Assembly: GCA_037975125.1 (NCBI GenBank)
Contig: JAJQOW010000020.1
Span: 1,722,411 to 1,786,410, forward strand
Length of the DNA stretch: 64,000 nucleotides
Direction: 5' to 3'
From: Latrodectus hesperus
Lineage: Eukaryota > Arthropoda > Arachnida > Araneae > Theridiidae
Numbering within the stretch: the first letter of the stretch is position 1; each line of letters opens with the position of its first letter. The notes beneath the pieces were generated by a model. It worked only from the letters and a program-made list of their open reading frames with translations. It was not told the origin of the DNA and did no database searches. The position numbers were made by a program, and so were the translations under genes. Below are positions 21,746 to 33,620 of the stretch, piece after piece.

Positions 21746-24454
21746 ATAAAAGATCACCGATAAAACGTTTCCAGTTTAAGAAGGACGTGGGGGTAAACAT
21801 TGCATTAAAAATCGCAAAACACACACTTTTCTGAAAAATAATTTTTTTATGAAAATTTTATATATTATTAATAACCAAAGACACCTGCATCCTCGGACCT
21901 CTCATACATACCTGCAAACGTGGACCTCATTTGCATATATGCAAATAAGGATAATATATGCATTCTTTTAAAAGAAAATATCATATCGTAATCTGCATTT
22001 GATATAGATTTACTTTTTGCATTAATTTAGCATAAACCTTATTTTCTGGTTTAAAATCCTACAAAAAGAATCTCAAAAGCAAAGATATATTTTTTCACAC
22101 AAAATGTAAAAGGTTAAAAAAATAATGCTTTAACAAGTATTTATTTATCATGTATAAAAAGTGCAGGTATGGTATGACTAAAAATTATAATATTTCTGCC
22201 ATTGAATAATATTTTCAAAAAACATTTTTGATTAAAAAACCAAATGAACACTTATAAGTTTTTTTTTCTACTAAGCAATAAAATAATTTACTATTGGAAT
22301 ATATTTTATTGATACATGTTTTCACTCCCATTTTATATTTTTCATCAATAAAAATTGTGTTTTATTAAATACAAAAATTCTTTTAAGCATTTTAATTTTT
22401 TTGTCATTTAAATTTGCAATTTAAAGATATACATTTTTAATTTAAATATTCTAGATTAAATTTATTAGCAGTTTTTGAAATCCTTATAAGCATAATTATT
22501 AATTCAGTCTCTTGAAGATTGATTAATTTTAATGTTTAAGATTAAAAGTATAAAGATAAGAATGTAAAATGTCATTCAATATATTATAATTAGTTGAACT
22601 AAGATGAAAAAAATTATATTTACAGTACAATAACAAATTTATATATATAAGGATTAGAAAATTGCTTTCTTTCCTTCTAAAAATTTGAGAAAATTTTACA
22701 ATTTATCGTAAATAAACATTTTTGTTCTTTTAATATGAATGAGTTAGAAATCACATATATGTAATCTTGTAATGTATTTATAAAAATATTACTGAGAAAA
22801 ACATTTGACACATACAAAATTTTCATTGCTTTTGAAATTCTTAAAACTCACATTATTGTTTTAATAATAATATTCTAATAATTAGATATTTGATGTAAAA
22901 TATTTTATTACTTTCACATTTTTACACGCACATAAATTTTTTTGTAACTTTTCTCCTTCAGTGAAATATAAATGTTACGAAATAGAAATGAAATGCTAAA
23001 TTCAATCAAAGAATATTGAAAAAAAAGTATTTTTATGAACATACTAATTTAATTTGTTTTTTAGTCTCTCATTATAAAATAAAATATAGAGCTAATTTTG
23101 ATTTGAGCAGCAAATATTTTTAAATATTATTGACTAAATTAATAGATATATTCAAAAAATGTATTTTTGAAAGCATAAATTAACACGAAAGTCATTTTTG
23201 CTAAATTTCTACAACGATAACTTTAAATCAACGTTTTCAGTTGTTAAAGCTATCTTTACCACAAAAAAAAAAAAATCGAATTAGAAACTTTTTATTGAAA
23301 TTATAATGCTTAGATTAAGATTAGAATTTATTTGTTAAAATTTTTTATTTATTAAGTCATAAAAAGCACGAAATGTTTATTTATAAAGTGTCTTTCATAA
23401 ATGAAAAACCATAAGTTATAGCAATCATATTGAATATTGAAAAATAAAAGAAGTAAATATTTACTTCTTTTATTTTCCAATATTTAATATGATTGCTATA
23501 ACTTATGGTTTTTCATTAAATCTGTAAATTAATATATTGTTAAGTGACAACATTTATTTTGTATAATTAAGGAAACTTCATGGTAATTGAGCAAATTTTT
23601 ATTCTCTTTCAAATAACAAAGACAAATTTTTTATTCTCTCTTGCCATAACTTTAAATTATATTGAGAAATCTTCGTTAAGAATATATTATATTCTGTCTA
23701 TTAAAAGCTAGAATTTATCAAAATTTGATTATTTTTAACCTTATTATTAAATAAACTTATTAGTATTCAGCCAATTTTCTTATGCAAAATATATTTGAAT
23801 TAGATGAGTTCGCAAAATTCTGTATATTATATCGAAACATTAATTTATGTTGAAACCCTAATAAAAGATTTTTAAAACAAAAATAACATTTTCTAAAACA
23901 CTTAATAAAATATATTTTGAAACTAACAGTATTTGATATCTTTTAATATCAAATGTCAGTTCATTCCTAAAATGTAGTTGAGGGATTTTGTGTGAGTCCC
24001 ATTGAAAATAATAAAACAGTAACTTGACGGTGACGTTTTGCACATCAAACGCACCAAAATGATATTCTCATGCGAAATGAGGATTAGCACAATTTCCGTT
24101 CTAAGATACATGTAGGAAATGATCATTTTCTCGAGCTTTGTGATTGCCTTCATACATAGAATACATGAAATATGAGTCCTCCATTTCTGTGTACTATGAA
24201 GTTGTCAACAAAATACAGGAATGTCAAAATAGAGGATGAACTAAAGTTAAGAGTAAACAGAAAATTTAATGCAGATATTGTTAACCTGAAATTAGAAACA
24301 AGCATGTTTACGAAAAATATCAAGAAAATTTACTGGTCTTTATGATTATATAAACTGACTGTAAAGAGGAATCCCAAATTATTATGTTTGAACACCAGTT
24401 CAAATTTTCTTGAAAACTTATAAAAATTTAAAAGTAATATAGCGTATATAAGAG
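21746..24454. other. AT-rich stretch without recognisable genes
   Basis: Apart from the palindrome at 23400-23517 I see only AT-rich DNA. Two overlapping minus-strand frames near 23858-24153 have no recognisable product. Confidence 0.45.
23400..23517. repeat. 118-bp loop-free palindrome
   Basis: Arms of 59 bp (23400-23458 and 23459-23517) are reverse complements with only two mismatches. The centre is GTAAATATTTAC with no spacer. The arm starts AATGAAAAACCATAAGTTAT. No target duplication was found. It could be a palindromic MITE or the product of a template switch. Confidence 0.95.
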
Positions 24455-24809
24455 ATGGTGGTGGGACTAATCCCCATCTGGTCTAGTGGCATTAGACCAC
24501 ATCCATGAGATCATAGATAGCCAAAAAGTCCAAAAGCAGATGTGGACTTTTCACAGCCTCTTCACGAGAAAACCCCAAGCACTTCAAGATGTGTTGCGGA
24601 CAAAACGGAGCATTGTCGCACTTGGGGCATGATGGGTATTTTCTTTCACCGTCCTCAAAGATCATACACTTCAAGTGGCCAGTAGAAAGTCGAGACAGTG
24701 TCATCTGATGTACTCTGGAGCCCTTAAATGTTGTGGCGGCTCCAGGATGTCTTTGGAAGTACCAAGGGTGAGCATATAAGTGAGAGAGAATGGATGCAAA
24801 TCCATTCAA
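24455..24809 (-). pseudogene. LINE (Jockey-like with RNase H) C-terminal tail
   Basis: On the minus strand 24809-24492 encodes 105 residues. VHQMTLSRLSTGHLK is the end of the RNase H/tether region, followed by a zinc-binding C-P-x-C...H-I-L-x-C pattern (SCPKCDNAPFCPQHILKC), and the tail LLLDFLAIYDLMDVV. The same tail type (ALVRDFLLANDLLD) occurs in the LINE at 58230-58723. A 3' UTR follows to about 24455. The body upstream of 24809 is missing, so it is a 5'-truncated insertion. No start codon of its own is expected. Confidence 0.75.
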
Positions 24810-26260
24810 ATTATTTAAAAAATGGATTCAATGAAATATATGTTTTTAGACCAGGAAAAAGGAAAAAAAATACATTTTTGTTTCTTTGTTGATGTAAATG
24901 CTTTTTCCATTTATTCTTATTCTCAGAAGTGAAATTCTGCTTGCTGATCTTATACGAGCAATTACTTCAATAATTTCTGAATCATGTCTCATTCGAGCAG
25001 CAGTAAGAATTATATCTATATTTAAAGTGTGTAATGCATGTGATTTGTTTGATTTCATTCAATGTCGAATTTTAGAGTAAAAACATAAAGCATTTTGTAG
25101 ATTTTTATAAAATGCTGAGAAAATATTTTAAATATCATTTCGTTAAAAAATGAATGATTTTTCCTATTCCCTTAATTTCTAAAATCAATATATTCAGATT
25201 TTTAAATATCATAACTAAATGATTTTTGATTTTGTTTTATAATTTGCAAATTATTTTCTTATCATAGGAAAAAAATTACTATTACAAGAGGCAAAAATTA
25301 TATTTCTTTTAGAAAATTAATATCTAGTTGATAGTCGCATTTTTAATCTTAATATATCATTACCAATACAAATTATTGAAGAAATTATATTTTAAGCATG
25401 ATAATCCTTTATATAACTGTAAATTAAAAAAACACTTGTAGCATAATTTTTTAAAAACACCTACAACATTTTCATTTAGAAGAATTTGCAATATGTATTC
25501 AGTAAATTTAAGTATACCTTTTATACGTAAGACTTTGTTCATACCGTTATAAATGCTTTACACATATACACAATAAATACGATATATCAATAAAATAATT
25601 TTTGCAGTTATTAATGATTTTCATAGTAATAAAAGTTTAATGTTAAAGTTTTATTAAAAGTTATATAATTCCTATCAAAAATAAAGTGTGAAAATTTTTT
25701 ATTAATTTTACAGTGTTATTTAATGTTTAGCAAATAATGATTTAAGCAGCTTATTATTTAATTGAAATCACAAAATAAAAGTGAAACTTTACTTTTGTTA
25801 CATCAACGATTTATAAATACAATGACCCATTTAAAATTATTACGCTATGTTCAAAGATTATATTATTAATGAGAATTAATGATATAAAATTAGTTAAAAC
25901 CCGAGTGATCACAAGGAATAATTATTCTACTAATAAAATATGATTTTAATTCTGTTTTTAGTGTATTAAAGCACGAAAAAGTTACGAAAGAAGGTTCATT
26001 GATAATTAGCAGAATAGTTATTTATTTAAGATGCTAAAATATTTCAGTCAATTTATTACTTTTACAAATAATTTATATTTTACAGAAATATTTTCCATTC
26101 TTCAAAAAATTAAATATTTTGAACATTTTAAATGTTATGGATTTCTTTATTTAAACTTAAGCACACGAAGTCACATATATTCATTTTATCAAGTATAATT
26201 GTTGTTAAAATTAAAGTATAAAATATTTTTTCCTCTATAAGTACAGTGTAACGAGAAAAT

Positions 26261-26345
<85 letters not shown>

Positions 26346-26733
26346 ACAGTCATGCATAATTTGAATGAAATTTATAAAAGATTAACAGATTCTCAGAATA
26401 ATGATTGTTATCATATTTTTTAGTATAATTTTCAAACCTTTGAATTTAAATATTATTTAGAATTATATTAAATATTTTAGCAGCAAATTCTTAAATTATT
26501 AGAAAAAAAACTTTGTATTTAATGTGATTAGAAAATTATAACAAAGACTAATGAAAATGCCTGAGCAGAACATTCACAAAACTAACTACAAACATGTGGT
26601 TTCAGTGGGTGAAAAATGTCGATGGACTTTCCCATGCTGAATCAAACATCAAGATGACAACACATTGAGGTGGTCTGCGAAAAAGCGTATGCACGGCCCA
26701 TCGAGGATCAGTTCTCACTTAAATAACTCGCTT
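24810..26733. other. AT-rich stretch without recognisable genes
   Basis: Two overlapping short frames on opposite strands at 24846-25080 are GC-slightly-richer but unrecognised. Between 26560 and 26733 the sequence is less AT-rich just before a SINE. Nothing else is supported. Confidence 0.4.
26264..26346. repeat. (TA)n microsatellite
   Basis: About 80 bp of alternating TA with a single TTTA interruption near the right end. Confidence 0.95.
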
Positions 26734-26992
26734 AGAAAGCCGCCAACCCTGTTTAGTAGTCAGAGTTCCTGACTGCGGATAAGGAGGCCCTGGGTTCGAA
26801 TCCCAGTTCGGGCATGGATGTACTTTCTCTCCCTGTCTATCCTGTCTTTGTATGAATGGATTGTGAATGGCTGCCTACACATTAAACGGGTGCCTATGGC
26901 ATGCGTGTACTGAGGAAGTCGGACGCCACAACAAAGTATAGCTTAGTTGGAAAAGTGGAGCAGCGCATCCCATAATGCCAACACAAGACAAC
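26734..26992 (+). repeat. SINE family B, copy
   Basis: The head has TCCTGACTGCGGATAAGG and a B box GGGTTCGAATCCC. The body includes GGAAGTCGGACGCCACA and TTAGTTGGAAAAGTGGAGCA, and the end is ACACAAGACAACA. Target duplications AACTCGCTT flank it at 26725-26733 and 26993-27001. It differs from family A in head and body. Confidence 0.88.
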
Positions 26993-27001
26993 AACTCGCT
27001 T

Positions 27002-28104
27002 TGTAGTCTCTCAACAAGTATAAAGAATGGATAATATTCTTCTCATAACTTCAGACAATTAAGGAATTAAATGCATTTATTTTACAAAAAATATCAGGGA
27101 AGAAACAAATTAAAAACATTTTCCTGATGAATTTAATTCATTCACTTATAAATAGAATGTTATTTAAATTAGCATTTCCATCATTTCTAGTTTTACATAA
27201 GCAAATTCATGTCATATATATGCACTGGCCAGTTGATAAGGTAAGAGAGATGATGTGCAATTTGCCAGAAACCAGAAAATCAACAGTATCTTGTAAACAT
27301 GTGATATGATATATCCTTACGTATTTCTTAAGAATAGTATTTTGAAAATTATTTTATAATGTTAACAATATATAAAATTTATATATATTGTATAAAATCT
27401 CATGTACTATCCTACAATATTATTGTTAAAGTACACAGTTTTATGCATATGTAGAATATTTTAAGCTATTATAAAAAATGAAATTATTCATTGTTCATTG
27501 ACTGCGTACTTGACTTATCCCATGTCATTCATGAATTTACTTTCAGCCATGTTGAAAGTGAAATATTTCACGATTTTTAACGACGAATGAGTTGGTAAAT
27601 TTTTTCCGACTTTAATAATACTATAGAAAAAATACATTAGTCATTACAGTTTTGACATAATAAGCTATATCAGCATGATAATCTATTCCAAATCTGATTG
27701 ATGTTTTGTCAATTAAACTTACAGATTCCCTAATAAAATATTAAATGAGATGATAAATCACACACACAGGCACACAAAAGATATACAGTCGAAAAGTGTC
27801 CCAACTCAGGAATCTGTCATTCTTCATTTTCATTTATAAATATAGCACATAATTTAAATTATTAGGTTATATATTTTATTTGTAGAAAGAAAATTTTTGA
27901 TTACATGAACTTAGTGCCACCCTATGCATTCCTTTTTCTTTAAACATGTTGAATTTGTTATTTACCAGGTAGAATAGCTATTTAATAATCTTTAAAGTAT
28001 TTCTGCATTTATAATATTTTTCTCGGATTATTTTTACTTATAGAACTCTTATTGCTATACGAAAGCTTTAATATATGACCTCTTTTTTTTAAATGAACAG
28101 GTCG
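27002..28104. other. AT-rich stretch without recognisable genes
   Basis: No coding or element signal beyond short chance frames. Confidence 0.45.
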
Positions 28105-28255
28105 AATGTTTTCACACAAAGCTGATGATGGCCTAGAATTAGGAACTTGCTCTTCGAGTTGGAATACCCCCGGTTTGATACTACCCACTGTGGAATATTT
28201 GAGGTTAATTGTTACACATTTCTGTGTCCCGCGGTTTAACTGAATCGGAATATAT
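28105..28255 (+). repeat. Probable tRNA-headed SINE, other family
   Basis: TGATGGCCTAGAATTAGGAA resembles an A box, and CCCCGGTTTGATACTACC resembles a degraded B box, with tRNA-like spacing and an anticodon-loop-like TCTTCGAGT between them. The following 90 bp are GC-richer than the flanks. No target duplication was defined. Confidence 0.5.
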
Positions 28256-30364
28256 ACTATAAGAACTTTTTTCGGATTTTTCTTGTGACGTTTTAATAGA
28301 TCCTATTATCTACAAAAAATATTCCAGAAAACTATAATAATATTGTACTTTTTTAATTTTACGACAGTAAAAATTTGCACGTAAAATTAAATAGAAATAA
28401 AATTTAAGATGAAAATATTCTCAACCTTAAGGGAATACGCAGAATATATTTAAGGTGAACCATATATTTCTCAAAATATATCAACTGCTTATCTTTAATT
28501 TATGAACAGAATTAAAATAAACGTGATTTAGGTTTTGGCTAGAGATAATTTCTTAAACACAATATTTTTTATATAAAGTTTAAAGTACTAAAAATACGAA
28601 TTTATATTTTGTATTATAAAAATCATTTTTTCTATCAAGATAGGAATTTTATAGATGGATTTATGTATGTACATTTTTGATAGAGTAAGCATGCATAAAA
28701 AAGTATTTTAAATTAATAAAAAGTAATTTTAGTTTTGAAAATTAATTTTTAAGATAGCTGTGAACGAGAAGCAACAAAATCTTACGGTTTCCTGTATAAC
28801 TAAATGATTTTATAAATGTAATTCTAAATCTGATAACTATTTATCAACGTAGACAAGAGTTTAGCCTCAAATAGGTGTCCCAAAGTTCATTGTATAAAAC
28901 ATTACACAACTAGTCATTTAAGCGTGTAAAGGAAAATTCCGTTTTCAAGTCCTGAATAAAAAATTTACTCTTAGCAAATAAACAAAAAATTTATTATCAT
29001 CCCGTTTCGAATATAAAGCTTAATTTTTTATTTACTTTTTTTATCAAATAAGTGTTTTATTGTACTTCAGTGTTTTATATGTTCTCATTTAATTGGGAAA
29101 GTTATTTCCTCAAAATATATTAAGATTTTTAATATCATTTATGCTTTTTTTAGAATTGTTTAAAATGTATTCAATTATTTTAATGCTTATTATTTCTCTT
29201 ATAGCTAATTATGTTTGATTGATTAAAAAAATCTGACATTTTAATTACGTCTTCTGGCATCTAAAGGTGAAATAATTCAATAAAATTTATCAATAAAATT
29301 TATTTTAAGTATTTTTAAGCCCTAATAATTACACTATAAGCATATAAATATGCAATATCTTTTTTTACAAAGCAATAATATTCACAATTCAAAATATTAC
29401 AAATGAAAGATCAAGTAATTAATTAATAAATCATATTCTTCCGGTATAAAACTTCTTAAATTAGTGGACTAACACTAATTTAAGAATATTTTTATTTGGA
29501 TTTCGAGTAAGATATTCTTTACATTAAATTTGTTTACTTATGAGAGAATAAAGTATTATACAAAATAATATTTTCTTTTCTCATGAGCATCAAAGCTATT
29601 CGGTATCATTAAATAATAAAAAAGTATTTCTAAATGAATCGTAGCACTTTTCAGTTATCGTGTAATTTTAAAACAAAACTTTCATTTCCATTCAATGCTT
29701 ACTGTTTCTCCATTGATTTTGCAGTGCATTTTCACACGGAAATGCCCCAACTTTTTTTAAAACGTTTTAAGCAGAGCCCCTTAATTACCCGGGCCGACGC
29801 ATGAGATTTCCGCTGTCCAAATCTTGGCGACGGTAGTGTATATTTATGGAGTTTTTTGCTAATTGCCTTGAGAAATAAAGGAATTTAAAGCAAATTTTTC
29901 AGAATTTTCTGCTACCAAACGTTGGACATAGATCATAAGATAATTTTGTGAGTCATTAAGTAATGAAAACGGCAACATATAAACCATTAATCGTCGAAAC
30001 TATTTTATGATGCTTAAGGTTTGCTATTTTCGCTTTAAAATCGCCCTTTTGGCACAGTCCGGTTTTGCTTATTTTGCTAAAGAAACTTACTTGTTAAAAA
30101 GTAATATCACTATTCTTAAGATAAATAAAAATAATATTTATAAATAATTTAAATAATATTTATAAAAAATAATAATTACTGGAAGGGTTTATTTAAAATG
30201 ATATTAAATTTAAAATTAACATCTATTACATGGTATCTTGTTTGAAGTGTTAATCATTTTATTTGTATCTGAATTACAGTGTTTGTACAGTAATTTTGCT
30301 ATGTTTTTAAATTTTGTATTTTTCCGCCCCAAACACATTTAATAAAAAAATAAAATTAAAAAAA
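28256..30364. other. AT-rich stretch with one hairpin
   Basis: A perfect 14-bp stem with a 6-nt loop lies at 29453-29486 (TTCTTAAATTAGTG and its complement). A GC-richer patch at 29745-29835 contains CCCGGGCCGACGCATG but is not assignable. There are no genes. Confidence 0.45.
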
Positions 30365-31115
30365 AGGCTCAGTAAGATGCAAAACTTTAAAATTTATTTT
30401 AGATTACATTATATGTTAAGTATGAATGCATCTCAAATTATATATTGTAAATATATATTGCTTACCAGTTAATTATAATATAGTAAATTACTTACAATGT
30501 ACAATTTTTTTTTCATTTGTATAACACAATTTTATTTACTTCTTAAAAACTTACTAACAATAGTTTCTGTGTATTACTATTTTATATAAAATTATAACAA
30601 GAGAAAACATTAGTGTTAGTAAGTAATATTAAGAAAGTTATCTATGTTATTATTCTTTACAAACTGAAAAACAATATAAACAATATTTTTATATTGCTAT
30701 TCTTATTGTTACAGCTTTAAAATGCAGAACTATAAAATTTATTTTAGATTATATTATATGTTAAATGTGTATTACTCTCAAATCATATGTTGTGTGTGTA
30801 AGTATATATTACTCTCTCTCTCGCACTAGTTATAATAATATTTATTTACAATATGTAAGAAATGTTATTTTTTATTTTTGTTAGTTATTATGTATGTGAA
30901 AACTGATGTTATATATTACTTACAGTATAATATAATTTAAAAAATAGTTTATATACTGTCCTTTTTTTATAACACTACATGCAGGTATATATTATTTATG
31001 TAAGTTATAACATAGGTTTATATATTGCAAGTATGTATTATTGCTTGTCAGTATTATTACACCAATATACTTACTATAATTAATTGCTTACTATGTGCAA
31101 AAAATGTTTTTTTTT
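30365..31115 (+). repeat. Degenerate tandem repeat, period about 345 then 250 bp
   Basis: Segments near 30375 and 30720 share ATGCA.AACT.TAAAATTTATT, TTAGATTA.ATTATATGTTAA, a CTCAAAT.ATAT block, and a final TTACAAT.T run. A shorter third copy near 30960-31115 repeats TATATTGCAAGTATGTATTA and CTTACTATGTGCAAAAAATG. It is diverged and AT-rich. Confidence 0.5.
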
Positions 31116-31418
31116 ATTTATTTCTGATATTGCTTTTTTTTCTTGTTTATTAGTGAAATACAATTTAAATTCTTAAAAAAAATATTAAGAACAGTTTTTG
31201 CACATTACAACTCTTTTTAAAATTTATTACGGAAGAAAATATTACATTAGAAATGTATCAAACAAAGAAAACAGACGTATCAAATGTAAACTAAAGTATG
31301 TAAGAAAGTTGCGTCATACGAAGTCTTATGGCAACCCTAGTGTTTGTGACAGGTCGGGAAGTCCATGCTGTTTCAGGGCTAGGGAAAGAGAAGGGCTGGC
31401 TCAAATGCTCCCCAAAAC

Positions 31419-33263
31419 TGTCACCGGAAATAGCCGTTGATGACGTAGTCAGGCATCCAAGGAGAATAAGCTGCCTGGAATTTCTAAGCAAAATACTTTA
31501 TTTTTATTTTTAAGTTCATTTTGTTTTTAATCAGAGTGAAAAAAACTACAAATGCCTCTCAAATATTTAGTAAATTTGCAATTATTATTTAATAAACCCC
31601 AAAAAATTATTATTAATATTGAAATTAACTTAAAATTGTATAACCAATATAAAAATATATTTACCTATTAGCTTCAGCTTATCTTGATTTTTTGACTATT
31701 GACCCATTTCTTGTTTTTCTGTTGAGCTTTATTATAAGATACTATCGCTGCATTTCTATTTAAATACCTAATTCGTATAAATGTTCTCAAGCGACAAAAA
31801 AGTTTAATTGCCTTTCGATTTACAGTAGGAAAAGAAGACTCTGTTTCATTTATTAATGTTGCTATGACATTTTTCCCTTTAGAAAATGTGTCGCCATGAA
31901 ATTTGCGAAACATTATGTCCATTTGTTTTATAGTTTCCATCCATGCTTTTGTTGGAACAGTAAGTCCCCCAGCAGAAATTAAATTAATCCATTCGGAATG
32001 ATTGGGCATATCGACTGAATTTCTTGATATAGTTCCAAGTGAATTATCTTTAATTTTATAAGCAATATAACCTGCCACATAAACCATAGCTTCTTTTTCA
32101 AATGGAGATATATCACAATTTTGATTGGAAGAGGCAAGTTCATTTTCCCAAGATAAAGGTAAGGGATTAATTAAGAATTCACGATTTAATTCATCATCTT
32201 GAGAATCAAAAGAATTGATAATTTCTTGACGTTCTTTTACATTAAATGCAGAGTCTAACATTTCACTTGTTAAATAAACGTCTGGTCCATTTTCTAAAGA
32301 GTTTACTTTCGGTGACAAATTAGGTAATTTATTGGCGAGCAATATTTTTTTAAGCGAATAATTACTTCAGATGGAGAAGGATGGTCATTGAATCTCCCGA
32401 GACCTCTAATTTGGCTGAAGAGGCTTTCGAGCGCATCTTGAGTAAGTCTACTTGTTAAAATATAAGATACATTTATAGATTTTAAGTCTTCATATAATCC
32501 ATAAAGAGAATGAATTGAAACAATTATCCCTTTCTGAAAAGGCAAAACCGATTTTTTCCCAAATACACGTAAATTGAAAACTTCCTCCTTGATTGCGTTT
32601 AAAGTTTCTTTTTGAGTATCAAAGTATTTTTGCACTCCAAAAGCAGCTTTTAAAGACTTGTTACTGGGAGGTATTGGAACGGAGCTGTTCATAATATCAA
32701 ATAAATTATCGATTAATGAAAAAAATGCAGCCGCTTTAGTATTTCCAGTGAAATGTATTATAGCTTTAGCAGTAGTTTCCGAAAATAAAGTCTTTGCAGG
32801 TGTAACCTTTTGTCTTTCATTTCCTTTAACAGTTAGAAATTGGGGCTTCAGTTTATGACAAATTTTTATTTCCCCGACATCTTTATTCAATATCTCATAT
32901 AATATTCTAGAATTTATAATTGTACCCTCACGCAAAACTAAACCACTATCTAAAAAATGGTTCCTCAATAACTTGATATAATGAGGCATATCAGCGAAAA
33001 CCCATATTTTCCTTGAATCTTTTGAAGGATGAAGAAAAAACGATTTGTCTATAGTTATTTCGAGTTCTTTCCATAAGGTATGACACCGCAACAGCACACG
33101 ATGTCATGTTTTCCTCTTTAAAAAATACTCTTGCTTAAAATGAAAACATTAACATTAAACAAGCCAAAATGAATGAGAAAGCTGCGATCAGACACAAGCT
33201 AGCATAGAGAATGCCAGCCAGTTGATGCCCAGTGACGTCACGCTCTTCCCCTCTCCGGTGACA
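31419..33263 (-). mobile_element. P-element/THAP9-like transposon, 5'-deleted
   Basis: Possible terminal or subterminal inverted repeats are seen: 31419-31479 and, on the other strand, 33263-33210. Both start TGTCACCGGA, then carry TGACGT about 12 bp later and GGCATC about 5 bp after that. Between them lies the C-terminal two thirds of a P-type transposase on the minus strand. The THAP domain and the first part of the nuclease domain are absent. An 8-bp target duplication, usual for P elements, was not found, so the borders are provisional. Confidence 0.65.
31674..33100 (-). pseudogene. P-element-type (THAP9-like) transposase, partial with one frameshift
   Basis: Two overlapping minus-strand frames join at an A7 run (32345-32351 on the plus strand as T7). 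The first frame, about 33097-32303, has KIWVFADMPHYIKLLRNHFL (motif with a conserved Asp), LKPQFLTVKGNERQKVTPAK and SRLTQDALESLFSQIRGLGR followed by FNDHPSP, the LTQDxLExxFSxIR block that holds the family's last acidic residue. The second frame, 32342-31674, has AMVYVAGYIAYKIK, WINLISAGGLTVPTKAW, FRKFHGD and LFCRLRTFIRIRYLNR, typical of the C-terminus. About 485 codons are readable. A stop (TGA) precedes the first frame at 33106-33104, and THAP9 proteins normally have several hundred more residues before it. Few other lesions are visible, so it may be fairly young, or the one-base shift may be a sequencing error. Confidence 0.85.
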
Positions 33264-33620
33264 AGGCGGCATGCGATAGGCAGGCCGCAAACTCGGTAGA
33301 CAATCCGATTGAGACGCCGTCTTATGGTGACGAATGTGATCTCTTCGATGTCTTAGTGTGACGTAGCTAAAACGTTGTATCTGACGTCATGAAATTTTAA
33401 ACCAATGAAAGCGCTGTCTCGCGGAAAGTTGCCAGATATTTCGAACCTGCTCGATATCTAGAAATGTCTCGCGCTCCACCCCTTTTCTGACGTAACTAGA
33501 CCTCAATGACGTCATTTAGTCTGATGCGATTCTCGCGAGATGCTCAGAGCATCTCGCGAGACAAGTCTCATGCGATCATCTACGAATTTGCGGACTGCCA
33601 TACATCAAAGCGATGAGCCA
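33264..33620. promoter_or_regulatory. GC-rich island with CRE and TCTCGCGAGA motifs
   Basis: Within AT-rich flanks this block is rich in CpG. TGACGTCA occurs at about 33382 and 33508, with another at 33233 inside the transposon end. TGACGTA occurs at about 33359 and 33489. TCTCGCG variants occur at about 33417 and 33465. At 33531-33561 is a perfect dyad with 15-bp arms TCTCGCGAGATGCTC and a one-base spacer. These motifs are typical of TATA-less promoters. A start site cannot be set from the sequence. Confidence 0.5.
33531..33561. promoter_or_regulatory. Perfect dyad with two TCTCGCGAGA elements
   Basis: Two copies of TCTCGCGAGA or its full complement (the 10-mer is itself palindromic) are held 11 bp apart in a mirror arrangement with arms of 15 bp. 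In vertebrates this 10-mer is a known core promoter motif. Its role in arthropods is uncertain. Confidence 0.6.
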
